A stretch of DNA of 12,918 nucleotides, taken from assembly GCA_025457845.1 (NCBI GenBank), contig JALOTO010000025.1, positions 1 through 12,918 on the forward strand, in the 5' to 3' direction. The first letter of the stretch is position 1. Each line of letters starts with the position of its first letter. Source of the DNA: Thermoplasmata archaeon. Its GTDB lineage: Archaea; Thermoplasmatota; Thermoplasmata; UBA10834. The translations under genes were made by a program, and so were the position numbers. Below, in pieces: positions 1 to 8,614 of the stretch. The notes below the pieces were generated by a model. It did no database searches and was not told where the DNA came from. It saw only the letters and a list, made by a program, of their open reading frames with translations.

Positions 1-2457
<2,457 letters not shown>

Positions 2458-2461
<4 letters not shown>

Positions 2462-3003
2462 ACGTACTCTCCCTTCATCAGCTTGATGATCTTGTACGGC
2501 AGGAGGTTCCTGTTGATCGGCGTGACCTCGAGTATGCGCACGTCGTCCCTCCGCCTTATGTCCTGGAGGAGCGGGTTCCTCGACTTCTTGTGGAGCGTGA
2601 GTATGATCGGCTTGTCGACCTCCATGGCGTCCTTCACGGCCTTCACGAACCGGTCGGACTCCACCTCCATCTTGCCGACCTCGTCGATGACTATGACATC
2701 GGCGTTGGCGCTCGCGTCGACCAACGCCTCGACGCCCACGGTGTCCAGGCTCTCGAGGTTGACGCCGTACTTGCCGACGGAGAACTTGGACTCGTTGTCC
2801 ATGTGGGCGAAGACGGCCTTCCTCTTGGTCTTCCAGTCCATGACGTAGAACCCGACGCGCTTGCCGTTCTCGATTATGGGCTCGGTGATCATTCCGCCGA
2901 CCGTCGAGCCCTGCTCCTCGAGCATCTCGATGACCTTGACCAAGGCCTGGGTCTTCCCCGCTCCGGGGAGGCCCGTTATGCCGATCTTGATGCCCCTAGC
3001 CAT
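2458..3003 (-). CDS. THEP1-type nucleoside-triphosphatase
   Basis: This 181-residue P-loop NTPase belongs to the THEP1/NTPase_1 family, which hydrolyses ATP, GTP and other NTPs in vitro; the cellular role is unsettled. Walker A is GLPGAGKT at 11-18, just after the N-terminus. Walker B is VIVIDEVGKME (103-113), and the DEVGKME form is characteristic of the family. A conserved KYGVNLESLD-type segment lies near 78-87. I chose ATG 3003 over an ATG at 3036 because a strong Shine-Dalgarno-like GAGGTGG lies just upstream and the resulting length matches the usual 175-185 residues. The extra 11 residues of the longer form are Arg/Ser-rich and look non-coding. It ends inside the trm1 start codon. The partnership with trm1, mptD and lipid genes may reflect housekeeping co-expression rather than one pathway. 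Confidence 0.93.
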
Positions 3004-3097
3004 GGGACCACCTCGTGAGCGGGCGCTCGCCCTCATTGCCTGTCTCCGGACTCGTCCTGGATGTCATGATCGTCCTTCCCCGCCCCTGGAGCGGACC

Positions 3098-3463
3098 TCA
3101 GCCCTTCTCCACCTTCTTGATGAACATGAGCGGGTAGTTCATCTCCTTGAGGAACTTCATCTCGGCCTCGACCCTGGTGCCCTTGTAGTTGACCACGAGG
3201 GAGACGTCGAGCATCTCCCCGGTCAGGGAGGTGTAGTCGAACTGCCCGCGCTTCCTCTTGAGCTTCGACCTGTCGATCCTCACCTTGACCTCCTCGACGA
3301 AGGGCTGGGTCCTGCACCCCGCCTCAATGGCCCTCTCGAGGATGTCGGCGCTCTCCGCGCTCAGCGGGACCCCGACGAACTGGTGGTATATGGTCCCGAA
3401 CTTGATGCCCGCCTCGAAGGCGGCACGCTCGGAGTCTGAGCACTTGAAGTGCCTGTCGGCCTC
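3098..3463 (-). CDS. mptD: 7,8-dihydroneopterin aldolase, MptD family; no canonical start codon
   Basis: MptD (DUF381 family, MJ1585-like) cleaves 7,8-dihydroneopterin to 6-hydroxymethyl-dihydropterin and glycolaldehyde in archaeal methanopterin/folate synthesis. From the codon at 3463 the frame gives 121 residues, about the family length. Hallmarks are FKCSDSERAAFEAGIKFG (6-23), YHQFVG (26-31), TQPFVEEVKV (52-61), LTGEMLDVSLVV (80-91) and a C-terminal YPLMFIKKV. Glu17, His27 and Gln53 have the same spacing as residues I recall as important in MJ1585 (Glu25, His35, Gln61). Oddity: between the upstream in-frame stop (3515-3517) and the conserved core there is no ATG, GTG, TTG or CTG. The first GTG in frame (3283) would delete the active-site half. 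The frame begins right at the pssA stop, so a one-base loss at a TGATG stop-start junction, or a rare start codon, are the simplest explanations. The exact start is therefore uncertain. The gene was found by reading the frame upstream of that GTG. Confidence 0.82.
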   Translation of the reverse strand, partial: EADRHFKCSDSERAAFEAGIKFGTIYHQFVGVPLSAESADILERAIEAGCRTQPFVEEVKVRIDRSKLKRKRGQFDYTSLTGEMLDVSLVVNYKGTRVEAEMKFLKEMNYPLMFIKKVEKG

Positions 3464-4244
3464 AGCCTCTCTTGTGCCTTTCGTAGACGGGACCCCCCAG
3501 CGAGTAGACGAGCATCAGAGCCAGAGCGATGGTTGCTGCGGTACGTGAGGATGCGGTATATAAGGATTGGTCGGCGACAAGGACCAGTCCAGCGACCAGG
3601 AGGGGCGCGGACACGGCCATTGCGGCGCCTGCGTACTTGGCCATCCAGCAGCGCACCTTCGGGTAGGGGATCTCGGAAGCCATGAGGTAGCTCAGGACGA
3701 AGCCGAGCCCGAGCACGAGCCACGGCAGGTCCCACACGACGAAGTACAGGTCCCACGGCTCCGTCCCCGACTCGGCACCGAAGAGGAGGCAGAGGAGCAG
3801 GAGGAACATGGCCGCGCCCGGGGCGGGCATCCCGACGAAGTATTTCAGCTGGTACCCGCTGACGCTGAACCTCGCGAGCCTGAAGAGCCCGCAGGAGAGG
3901 AAGCAAACCGCGCCCGCGAGCACCGCCACGTTCCAGAGCGAGTATGTCGGCGATGTGCTCGCGGCGTCGTGCAGCTCCCCGTAGAGGAGGAACGCCGGGG
4001 CGAAGGCGAAGGAGATGGAGTCGGAGATCGAGTCCAGGACCTGTCCCATCGAGTGCTTGGACCCGAACCTGCGCGCGAAGAACCCGTCCAGCCCGTCCAT
4101 GACCATGGAGAGGAAGAGCAGCACCGTGGCCAGGAGGTAGCTGCCGTCCAGGACGTATGTGATCGCTATGAATCCGAGAGCCCCGTTGGCGAGGGTGAAG
4201 AAGTCGCCTGGGGAGACCTTGGTAACGCTACTGAGCGTCGCCAC
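3462..4244 (-). CDS. pssA: CDP-alcohol phosphatidyltransferase, probable archaetidylserine synthase
   Basis: This integral membrane enzyme of 260 residues should transfer serine onto a CDP-activated archaeal lipid, giving archaetidylserine. The CDP-alcohol phosphotransferase signature is complete: Asp53-Gly54, Ala57-Arg58, Gly67, Asp71 and Asp75 (DG-x2-AR-x8-G-x3-D-x3-D). About six to eight hydrophobic segments follow, including GALGFIAITYVL near 21-32 and long ones near 105-125, 145-160, 170-190 and 205-225. I prefer the GTG start at 4244: a GGAGGT Shine-Dalgarno lies 5 bases upstream, and this shortens the overlap with psd to 17 bases. An ATG at 4277 would add 11 basic residues. Substrate serine, rather than inositol or glycerol, is inferred mainly from the adjacent decarboxylase gene. 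The TGA stop sits where the mptD reading frame begins. Confidence 0.9.
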   Translation of the reverse strand: MATLSSVTKVSPGDFFTLANGALGFIAITYVLDGSYLLATVLLFLSMVMDGLDGFFARRFGSKHSMGQVLDSISDSISFAFAPAFLLYGELHDAASTSPTYSLWNVAVLAGAVCFLSCGLFRLARFSVSGYQLKYFVGMPAPGAAMFLLLLCLLFGAESGTEPWDLYFVVWDLPWLVLGLGFVLSYLMASEIPYPKVRCWMAKYAGAAMAVSAPLLVAGLVLVADQSLYTASSRTAATIALALMLVYSLGGPVYERHKRG

Positions 4245-4827
4245 CGCAGACCTCCGCGATGGGCGTGACGCCTGCATGCAGCCGCTGCCCCTTGACCGCG
4301 ACGAGCTTCACTGAGCCAGGGGGGAAGTAGACATCTACCCGGGAGCCGAACCTGATCAGGCCGAGCCTCTCGGCCTTGACCATCGACTCCCCTCGCTCGA
4401 CATAAGGCACGATCCTCCTCGCTATGGCCCCGGTCATGTGGACGATGGAGACGTCCCCGACCGCGGTGCTCATGGAGATCTCGACCCGCTCGTTGTTCGG
4501 GGTCTTCTTCGAGAACGCTGGGGCGTGCCTGCCGACGGACCTCTCGACCTTCTCTATGGTCCCCTCGATGGGCGCCCTGGTGACATGGACGTTCCTGAGG
4601 GCGAGGTATATGGAGACCAGGCCCTTCTCGGGATCGACCTCGCGGACCTTGCCGTCCGCGGGCGCGACGATCCCGGCCCCTGGGTGCCTTCTGGGGTCCC
4701 TGAAGACGAACATGAGGAAGCCGGTGAAGCCGGCGAACCCGGCCGCCGCCGGCAGAGTGAACGGGAACGTGATGGCCGCGGCTGCCGCACTCAGCGCTAC
4801 GAATACCCTGCCTCCCTTGGCTATCAA
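4228..4827 (-). CDS. psd: phosphatidylserine (archaetidylserine) decarboxylase proenzyme
   Basis: Psd removes the carboxyl group of the serine headgroup to give the ethanolamine lipid, and matures by self-cleavage to a pyruvoyl enzyme. The 199-residue protein is the short form: N-terminal membrane segment(s) at about 8-41, then RDPRRHPG, the APADGKV motif (55-61), NVHVTRAPI (79-87) and the cleavage motif FGSR, with Gly161-Ser162 as the expected cut that creates the pyruvoyl group on the small C-terminal chain. The start appears to be TTG at 4827. It is preceded by AAAGGTG about 9 bases upstream, no in-frame ATG exists, and an in-frame TAG (the acdB stop) lies further up. It overlaps pssA by 17 bases, so two consecutive lipid headgroup steps are translated together. 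Confidence 0.93.
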   Translation of the reverse strand: MIAKGGRVFVALSAAAAAITFPFTLPAAAGFAGFTGFLMFVFRDPRRHPGAGIVAPADGKVREVDPEKGLVSIYLALRNVHVTRAPIEGTIEKVERSVGRHAPAFSKKTPNNERVEISMSTAVGDVSIVHMTGAIARRIVPYVERGESMVKAERLGLIRFGSRVDVYFPPGSVKLVAVKGQRLHAGVTPIAEVCGGDAQ

Positions 4828-4863
4828 GATACTGGCACCTTTCCTGCCCTCATTGACGATATC

Positions 4864-5520
4864 CTATTTAAGAAGCATCTTGGCGTCGACTACCACGACG
4901 CCCTTCTCCTTGACGAAGACCGGGTTCAGGTCCATCTGGTCCAGCCGGTCCATGTACTTCTCGCCCAGCGCCGAGACTTTCACGAGGAGGTTCACGAGCG
5001 CGTCCCTGTCGACCTTGATCTTCCTGAACCCCTCGAGGATGGGCGCGGCCTTGATCTCGCTGAGCATCTCCTCCGCGTCCTCCTTCTTTATGGGCACCAC
5101 CCTGAACGTGACGTCCTTGTAGACCTCAGTGTAGATGCCGCCGAGGCCGAACATGATGGTGAGCCCGAATGTCTTGTCGTTCGTGAGGCCGATTATGACC
5201 TCGACCCTCCGGTCCTGCATCGACTCGACGAGGATGACGTCGTTGGGGAACTTCTCCTTCATCTTCCTGAACTCGTCCTCGAAGCGCTCCTTCGGGATGT
5301 CCAGGACGACGCCTCCGACATCGGTCTTGTGGAGGATCTCCGGAGAGCAGACCTTCATGACCACTGGGAACTTGAGCTTCTTCTGGTCGACCTCCTCGTA
5401 CTTGCGGACGACCTGGAAGTCCGTCGTCGGGATGCCGTTCGCCCTGAGGAGCTCCTTGACCTCGTTCTCCGCGAGCGATTTCCTGCCTTCCTTGGCAACT
5501 GTGTCGACTATCAATCCCAA
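4864..5520 (-). CDS. acdB: ADP-forming acyl-CoA (acetyl/succinyl-CoA) synthetase, beta subunit
   Basis: This is the ATP-grasp (beta) subunit of an NDP-forming acyl-CoA synthetase, which converts an acyl-CoA plus ADP and phosphate to the free acid, CoA and ATP. Its 218 residues include the signature PVVMKVCSPEILHKTDVGGV (52-71) with conserved Lys56, His64 and Lys65. EVIIGLTNDKTFGLTIMFGLGG (107-128) follows as the ATP-grasp core, then the metal-binding LNPVFV (198-203). The start is probably TTG at 5520, with AGAGGG about 7 bases upstream; no ATG is available, and a second TTG lies two codons in. The catalytic alpha subunit that binds CoA and carries the phosphohistidine is not in the window. 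The gene is 30 bases downstream of korC on the same strand, so succinyl-CoA from KorDABC is an attractive substrate. This is inference: acetyl-, propionyl- or aryl-CoA specificity cannot be read from this subunit. Confidence 0.93.
   Translation of the reverse strand: MGLIVDTVAKEGRKSLAENEVKELLRANGIPTTDFQVVRKYEEVDQKKLKFPVVMKVCSPEILHKTDVGGVVLDIPKERFEDEFRKMKEKFPNDVILVESMQDRRVEVIIGLTNDKTFGLTIMFGLGGIYTEVYKDVTFRVVPIKKEDAEEMLSEIKAAPILEGFRKIKVDRDALVNLLVKVSALGEKYMDRLDQMDLNPVFVKEKGVVVVDAKMLLK
4865..4872 (-). promoter_or_regulatory. candidate TATA box for psd-pssA-mptD-THEP1-trm1
   Basis: The minus strand reads CTTAAATA here, overlapping the last codons and stop of acdB. It lies about 41 bases upstream of the psd TTG, which would give a leader of roughly 14 bases containing the AAAGGTG ribosome-binding site. 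It could start a separate transcript for the five downstream genes, although read-through from acdB is equally possible. Confidence 0.4.
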
Positions 5521-5550
5521 TCCCGTCCCTCTTGAACGTCGTCGGCTCGT

Positions 5551-6129
5551 TTAACCCTTGCCCTTCGAGGCCATCGCCTCGCGCCCGAGCTTCCGTCCGA
5601 GGTCCAGCGCCGCCCTGTTCAGGTCATGGGTCGCCTTGGGGACTGCCTCGAGCATCGCCTTCTCCAGGGCCTCGTAGGAGACAGCGTCGGAGATCTCCCT
5701 GAAGGCGCCGAGCATGACGACATTTGCGACCACCCGCGCGTCCATCCCCTCGGCGGCCTTTGTCGCCGGGACCATGTAGACATCCCCCTGTGGCCTGTCG
5801 AGGACCATGTCGGGGTCGATTATGATCCTGGTCTCGGGCTTGACCTCCTTGATGTACTTGGTGTAGGCCTGCTGTGACATTACGACGAGGTAGTCCGGGA
5901 CCTCGACGAACGGGTAGAGCATCTCACCTTCGAAGACCTTGACGTCGCACTTGGTGTGCCCTCCCCTGGCCGACGGCCCATAGGACTGCGTCTGGATGGC
6001 CTGCCTGCGGCCCTTTCCGGCCTCGCCGCAGGACGCTGTGTCGTAGAGCGCCACGGCCCTGCCGGTGACTATGCCCATGAGTATGATGCCCTGGCCCCCG
6101 AAGCCGGAGAAGCGTATCTCACACTCCAT
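5551..6129 (-). CDS. korC: 2-oxoacid (2-oxoglutarate):ferredoxin oxidoreductase, gamma subunit
   Basis: The gamma chain (192 residues) carries the catalytic_gamma fold of the POR/KOR family and helps bind CoA. Visible motifs are SGFGGQGI (8-15) at the N-terminus and QTQSYGPSARGG (46-57), the usual conserved loop. The QTQSYG form resembles KorC more than pyruvate-specific PorC. ATG 6129 overlaps the end of korB by 11 bases. It is the fourth gene of the korDABC order. About six extra residues (GEAGKGRRQ, 35-43) precede the QTQSYG motif, but the core is intact. Specificity for 2-oxoglutarate is inferred from the alpha subunit and gene order. Confidence 0.93.
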   Translation of the reverse strand: MECEIRFSGFGGQGIILMGIVTGRAVALYDTASCGEAGKGRRQAIQTQSYGPSARGGHTKCDVKVFEGEMLYPFVEVPDYLVVMSQQAYTKYIKEVKPETRIIIDPDMVLDRPQGDVYMVPATKAAEGMDARVVANVVMLGAFREISDAVSYEALEKAMLEAVPKATHDLNRAALDLGRKLGREAMASKGKG

Positions 6130-6931
6130 CCTTCCTCACCCCCAGGAGCTCCTCGTAGCTGGCCCTGTCCCTGTTGACGAACTCCCCCACCGTGATCTTG
6201 CCGGCGAGGTTGATGTCCGCGTGGTCGACATCCCCTGCCCTAGCCTTGTCCCGCCTGATGCTGTTCTCCTTGAACCAGTCGAGCATCTTGGTCGGGTCGG
6301 CCATCTTGTTCCTGCGGCCGAAGTTGGTCGGGCACTGCGAGACGACCTCGACGAAGGCGAACCCCTTCTTCTGGAGGGCAGTCTTCATCGACTTGGTCAG
6401 CGCGTGAACGTCCCTGGTGGTCCACCTTGCGACGTAGTTTGCGCCGGCAGCGACGGCTATCTCGGCCAGGTCGAACGGGTACTCCTTGTTGCCGTACGGC
6501 GTCGTCGTGGAAAGGAAGTCGTGCGGGGTGGTGATGGACGCCTGCCCGCCGGTCATCCCGTAGATGTCGTTGTTGATGCAGATGACGGTGAGGTCGACGT
6601 TCCTCCTGCACCCGTGTATGAAGTGGTTGCCTCCGATGGCGCCGAGGTCACCGTCGCCGGTGAAGACCACCACCTTCAGGTCGGGCCTGGAGAGCCTGAG
6701 GCCGGTGGCGAAGGCGAGGGGCCGTCCGTGGGTAGTGTGGAGCGCGTCGGAGTTGATGTAGAGCGGGACCCTGGACGAGCAGCCGATGCCTCCCACGAAA
6801 GCGGTCGTGTCGAGTGAGAGGCCGACCTCGTTGAACGCCCTGTAGAAGCAGTTCATGATCGTCCCGTTCCCACAGCCGGGGCAGAAGACGTGGGGCCATC
6901 TATCCTTCCTGTAGAACTCGAATATGTCCAT
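6119..6931 (-). CDS. korB: 2-oxoacid (2-oxoglutarate):ferredoxin oxidoreductase, beta subunit
   Basis: The beta chain (270 residues) binds thiamine diphosphate and part of the proximal iron-sulfur cluster. CPGCG is at 17-21, a third cysteine at 51 (GGIGCSSR), and the TPP/Mg motif starts at GDGD (92-95) and ends at NND (120-122), the normal spacing. HTTHGR (65-70) is the conserved family histidine segment. The start ATG at 6931 overlaps the korA stop (TGATG). A longer in-frame extension up to 7144 is possible but lies inside korA and has no homology to expect. Beta and gamma overlap by 11 bases. The C-terminal tail (about 205-270) is charged and less conserved. Confidence 0.95.
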   Translation of the reverse strand: MDIFEFYRKDRWPHVFCPGCGNGTIMNCFYRAFNEVGLSLDTTAFVGGIGCSSRVPLYINSDALHTTHGRPLAFATGLRLSRPDLKVVVFTGDGDLGAIGGNHFIHGCRRNVDLTVICINNDIYGMTGGQASITTPHDFLSTTTPYGNKEYPFDLAEIAVAAGANYVARWTTRDVHALTKSMKTALQKKGFAFVEVVSQCPTNFGRRNKMADPTKMLDWFKENSIRRDKARAGDVDHADINLAGKITVGEFVNRDRASYEELLGVRKDGV

Positions 6932-8058
6932 CAGATCGCCCCCATCTTGACCAGCTTCTCGCGCACCTCGTGGGGCGTGTGCGGGTCCCCTCCGATCTTG
7001 GGGAGGAACTCGACCTGCCTGCAGCCCCCCTCCAGCGCCACGCGCTTGAGGGGCCAGTAGAGGAGCCCGAGGTTCATCTCGCAGATGAGCATCCGCTTGC
7101 ACTTCCCGGCGACCTGCAGCATCGGTTCCTCGGGGAGCGGCCACAGGCTCTTGAGCCTGAGGACGCCGACCCTCTTGTCCTTCGACGCGATGTCCATCGG
7201 TCCGAGGGCGGCCGAGCCGTACGCGACGACGACGGTCTCGGCGTCAGGGTTGATGAGCTCGAACTTGTTGATGTCCTTCCTGGACTTGGTGATCTTCTCG
7301 TTGAGCCTCGTTACGAGCTCTGTGTGGACCTTGGCGTCCTCGGGCTCGATCCTGTACTTGTCGGTGTGCGTCATGCCCGTGATCGCCGCCTTGTTCCCTC
7401 TGCCGAACGTCGGGAAGGGTCTCACCAGGGAGTCAGGGACCTGGTGTATCCAGTCATCCCTCTTCGTTCCGGGCTCCTTCCTCGTGAGGACCTGGACCTT
7501 CTCGGGGATCCTCAGGAGCCCCCTCATGTGGCCGACCTCCGCATCGGACAGGAGGAATGTGGGCACCCTGTACTTCTCCGCGTAGTTGAAGCAGTCCACC
7601 GTGAGGTCGAACATCTCCTGGACGCTCGCGGGGGCGAAGGCTATGACCTGGTAGTCCCCGTGGGAGCCGTACTTGGCCTGCATCACGTCGCCCTGGGCCG
7701 CCCTCGTGGGCTGTCCGGTGGACGGCCCGCCTCTCATGACGTTGGCGATGACCATCGGCGTCTCGGACATGGCCGCGTAACCGATGGCCTCCTGCATCAA
7801 CGAGAAACCTGGACCCGATGTGGCGGTCATCGACTTGGCGCCACCCCACGAGGCCCCGATGATCGCGGACACGCACGCTATCTCATCCTCCATCTGGAGG
7901 AACACGCCTCCGGCCTTGGGGAGCCTCGCGGCCAATCCCTCGGCGATCTCGGTCGATGGAGTGATCGGGTAGCCAGCGAAGAACTTCAGGCCGGACGCGA
8001 TTGCTGCGTCGACGCATGCCTCGTTACCCTGGACGAAGGTCTCCTTGACGCCGCTCAT
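6931..8058 (-). CDS. korA: 2-oxoacid (2-oxoglutarate):ferredoxin oxidoreductase, alpha subunit
   Basis: The alpha chain (375 residues) carries the pyrimidine-binding domain and the substrate side of the active site; with the other subunits it oxidises a 2-oxoacid to acyl-CoA, CO2 and reduced ferredoxin. QGNEAC (10-15), FFAGYPITPSTEIAE (26-40), the MEDEIA segment (56-61), TSGPGFSLM (80-88) and GGPSTGQPTRAAQGDVMQA (110-128) are typical of the KorA type. The second domain (about 250-375) has VVVAYGSAA near 277-285. ATG 8058 overlaps the korD stop in an ATGA junction, which fixes this start over a longer in-frame version reaching 8322. The KorA signature and the D-A-B-C order support 2-oxoglutarate, but a related branched or aromatic 2-oxoacid is not excluded. 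Confidence 0.95.
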   Translation of the reverse strand: MSGVKETFVQGNEACVDAAIASGLKFFAGYPITPSTEIAEGLAARLPKAGGVFLQMEDEIACVSAIIGASWGGAKSMTATSGPGFSLMQEAIGYAAMSETPMVIANVMRGGPSTGQPTRAAQGDVMQAKYGSHGDYQVIAFAPASVQEMFDLTVDCFNYAEKYRVPTFLLSDAEVGHMRGLLRIPEKVQVLTRKEPGTKRDDWIHQVPDSLVRPFPTFGRGNKAAITGMTHTDKYRIEPEDAKVHTELVTRLNEKITKSRKDINKFELINPDAETVVVAYGSAALGPMDIASKDKRVGVLRLKSLWPLPEEPMLQVAGKCKRMLICEMNLGLLYWPLKRVALEGGCRQVEFLPKIGGDPHTPHEVREKLVKMGAI

Positions 8059-8303
8059 GCCTTCGCCTCCTTCTTGGGAGTGGGCTTCCACGAGATGGCC
8101 TGGTCCGGGCAGCTGAGGACGCAGAGCTCGCATATGAGCTTCTCCTCGCGCTCCCAGTTGAAGCACTTCTCGGGCTCGTTGACGACGGCCGCGAAGTAAC
8201 CCATCTCGGATATCGAAGTGCCCTTCGAGTAGCATTTCTTGGGACAGATGTACACGCAGATGTTGCAGCCCTTGCAGAGCTTGCGGTCTATGACGGTCCT
8301 CAT
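8055..8303 (-). CDS. korD: 2-oxoacid:ferredoxin oxidoreductase delta subunit (2[4Fe-4S] ferredoxin-like)
   Basis: This 82-residue protein is the electron-transfer subunit that passes electrons to ferredoxin. The first cluster motif is standard: Cys10, 13, 16, 20 followed by Pro (KLCKGCNICVYICPKKC). The second has four cysteines but an unusual spacing: Cys47, then ten residues, then Cys58, 61 and 65 followed by Pro (ICELCVLSCPDQAI). KorD proteins normally have two residues between the first two cysteines, so eight residues (within FNWEREEKLI) appear inserted. The start ATG 8303 gives the expected N-terminus (RTVIDRKLCKGC). It is first in the kor run, downstream of the divergent intergenic region. 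Confidence 0.93.
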   Translation of the reverse strand: MRTVIDRKLCKGCNICVYICPKKCYSKGTSISEMGYFAAVVNEPEKCFNWEREEKLICELCVLSCPDQAISWKPTPKKEAKA

Positions 8304-8333
8304 CCGAATCTCGTCGCTTCATCAGGGGGTCCG

Positions 8334-8341
8334 TATTTCAA
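8334..8341 (-). promoter_or_regulatory. candidate TATA box of the kor operon
   Basis: The minus strand reads TTGAAATA, centred about 34 bases upstream of the korD ATG, so transcription would start about 8 bases before it. A second AT-rich word (TTTTATG, near 8350-8357) is a less well placed alternative. Confidence 0.4.
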
Positions 8342-8577
8342 TCTATTCAACATAAAACAACTCGTTAGATGCACGCCTGGCTACCCCCCGGGGAACGGCC
8401 CCTCCCGTGTATCGTTTCGGGGGTCAGGGACGCTCAAGGTGAACGGCCATAAGGCGTTATTCCGGTCGGTTGAATCGCATCTCATCCGCGAACAGGCCCT
8501 ATGACCAGCGAGGGCGCGGTGCGGGACGGCCTCCAGGTGGGTGACGGGGCCGGTAGCGGGCAGGTTTCTGGGAAAGG

Positions 8578-8584
8578 ATTAAGA
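8578..8584 (+). promoter_or_regulatory. weak candidate TATA box and ribosome-binding site of nadA
   Basis: ATTAAGA is the only AT-rich word at a suitable distance (about 34 bases) before the nadA ATG at 8615. It is a poor match to box A. A GGAG Shine-Dalgarno at 8608-8611, 3 bases before the ATG, supports the start codon more strongly than the promoter. Confidence 0.3.
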
Positions 8585-8614
8585 GCGGCCTGCGGATAAC
8601 GCGCCTCGGAGACC

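Larger units (their letters stand above)
8304..8614. other. divergent intergenic region korD / nadA
   Basis: These 311 bases separate the minus-strand kor operon from plus-strand nadA. I find no credible open frame, tRNA or box C/D motif. The left third (8330-8365) is markedly AT-rich for this genome and probably holds the kor promoter. The octamer GAACGGCC occurs twice in direct orientation (8393-8400 and 8441-8448), 48 bases apart. CCCCGGGG lies just before the first copy. A short mirror-type element ATAAGGCGTTAT is at 8449-8460. The length is generous for two core promoters, so binding sites or an untranslated RNA are possible but not demonstrated. Confidence 0.5.

Noticed and set aside
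3098..3283. A 61-residue protein starting at GTG 3283 as a separate small gene
   Set aside because: The same frame upstream encodes the conserved first half of MptD, so this is the C-terminal half of a longer gene rather than an independent protein.
4438..5535. Plus-strand open frame of 365 codons antisense to acdB and psd
   Set aside because: It crosses two real genes on the other strand and is very rich in Asp, Leu and Val, typical of antisense frames here.
6970..8199. Plus-strand open frame of 409 codons antisense to korA and korD
   Set aside because: It is a shadow of korA; the composition is dominated by Arg, Gly, Asp, Leu and Val, with no motif.
8304..8330. TGATGA in the korD leader on the minus strand, resembling a C box
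   Set aside because: The base before it is C rather than a purine, and the tetramer 12 nt later is CGGA rather than CTGA. No second box pair follows.
8393..8448. GAACGGCC direct repeat pair as a CRISPR or iteron signal
   Set aside because: There are only two 8-base copies, no array and no replication genes; it was kept only as a note in the intergenic description.
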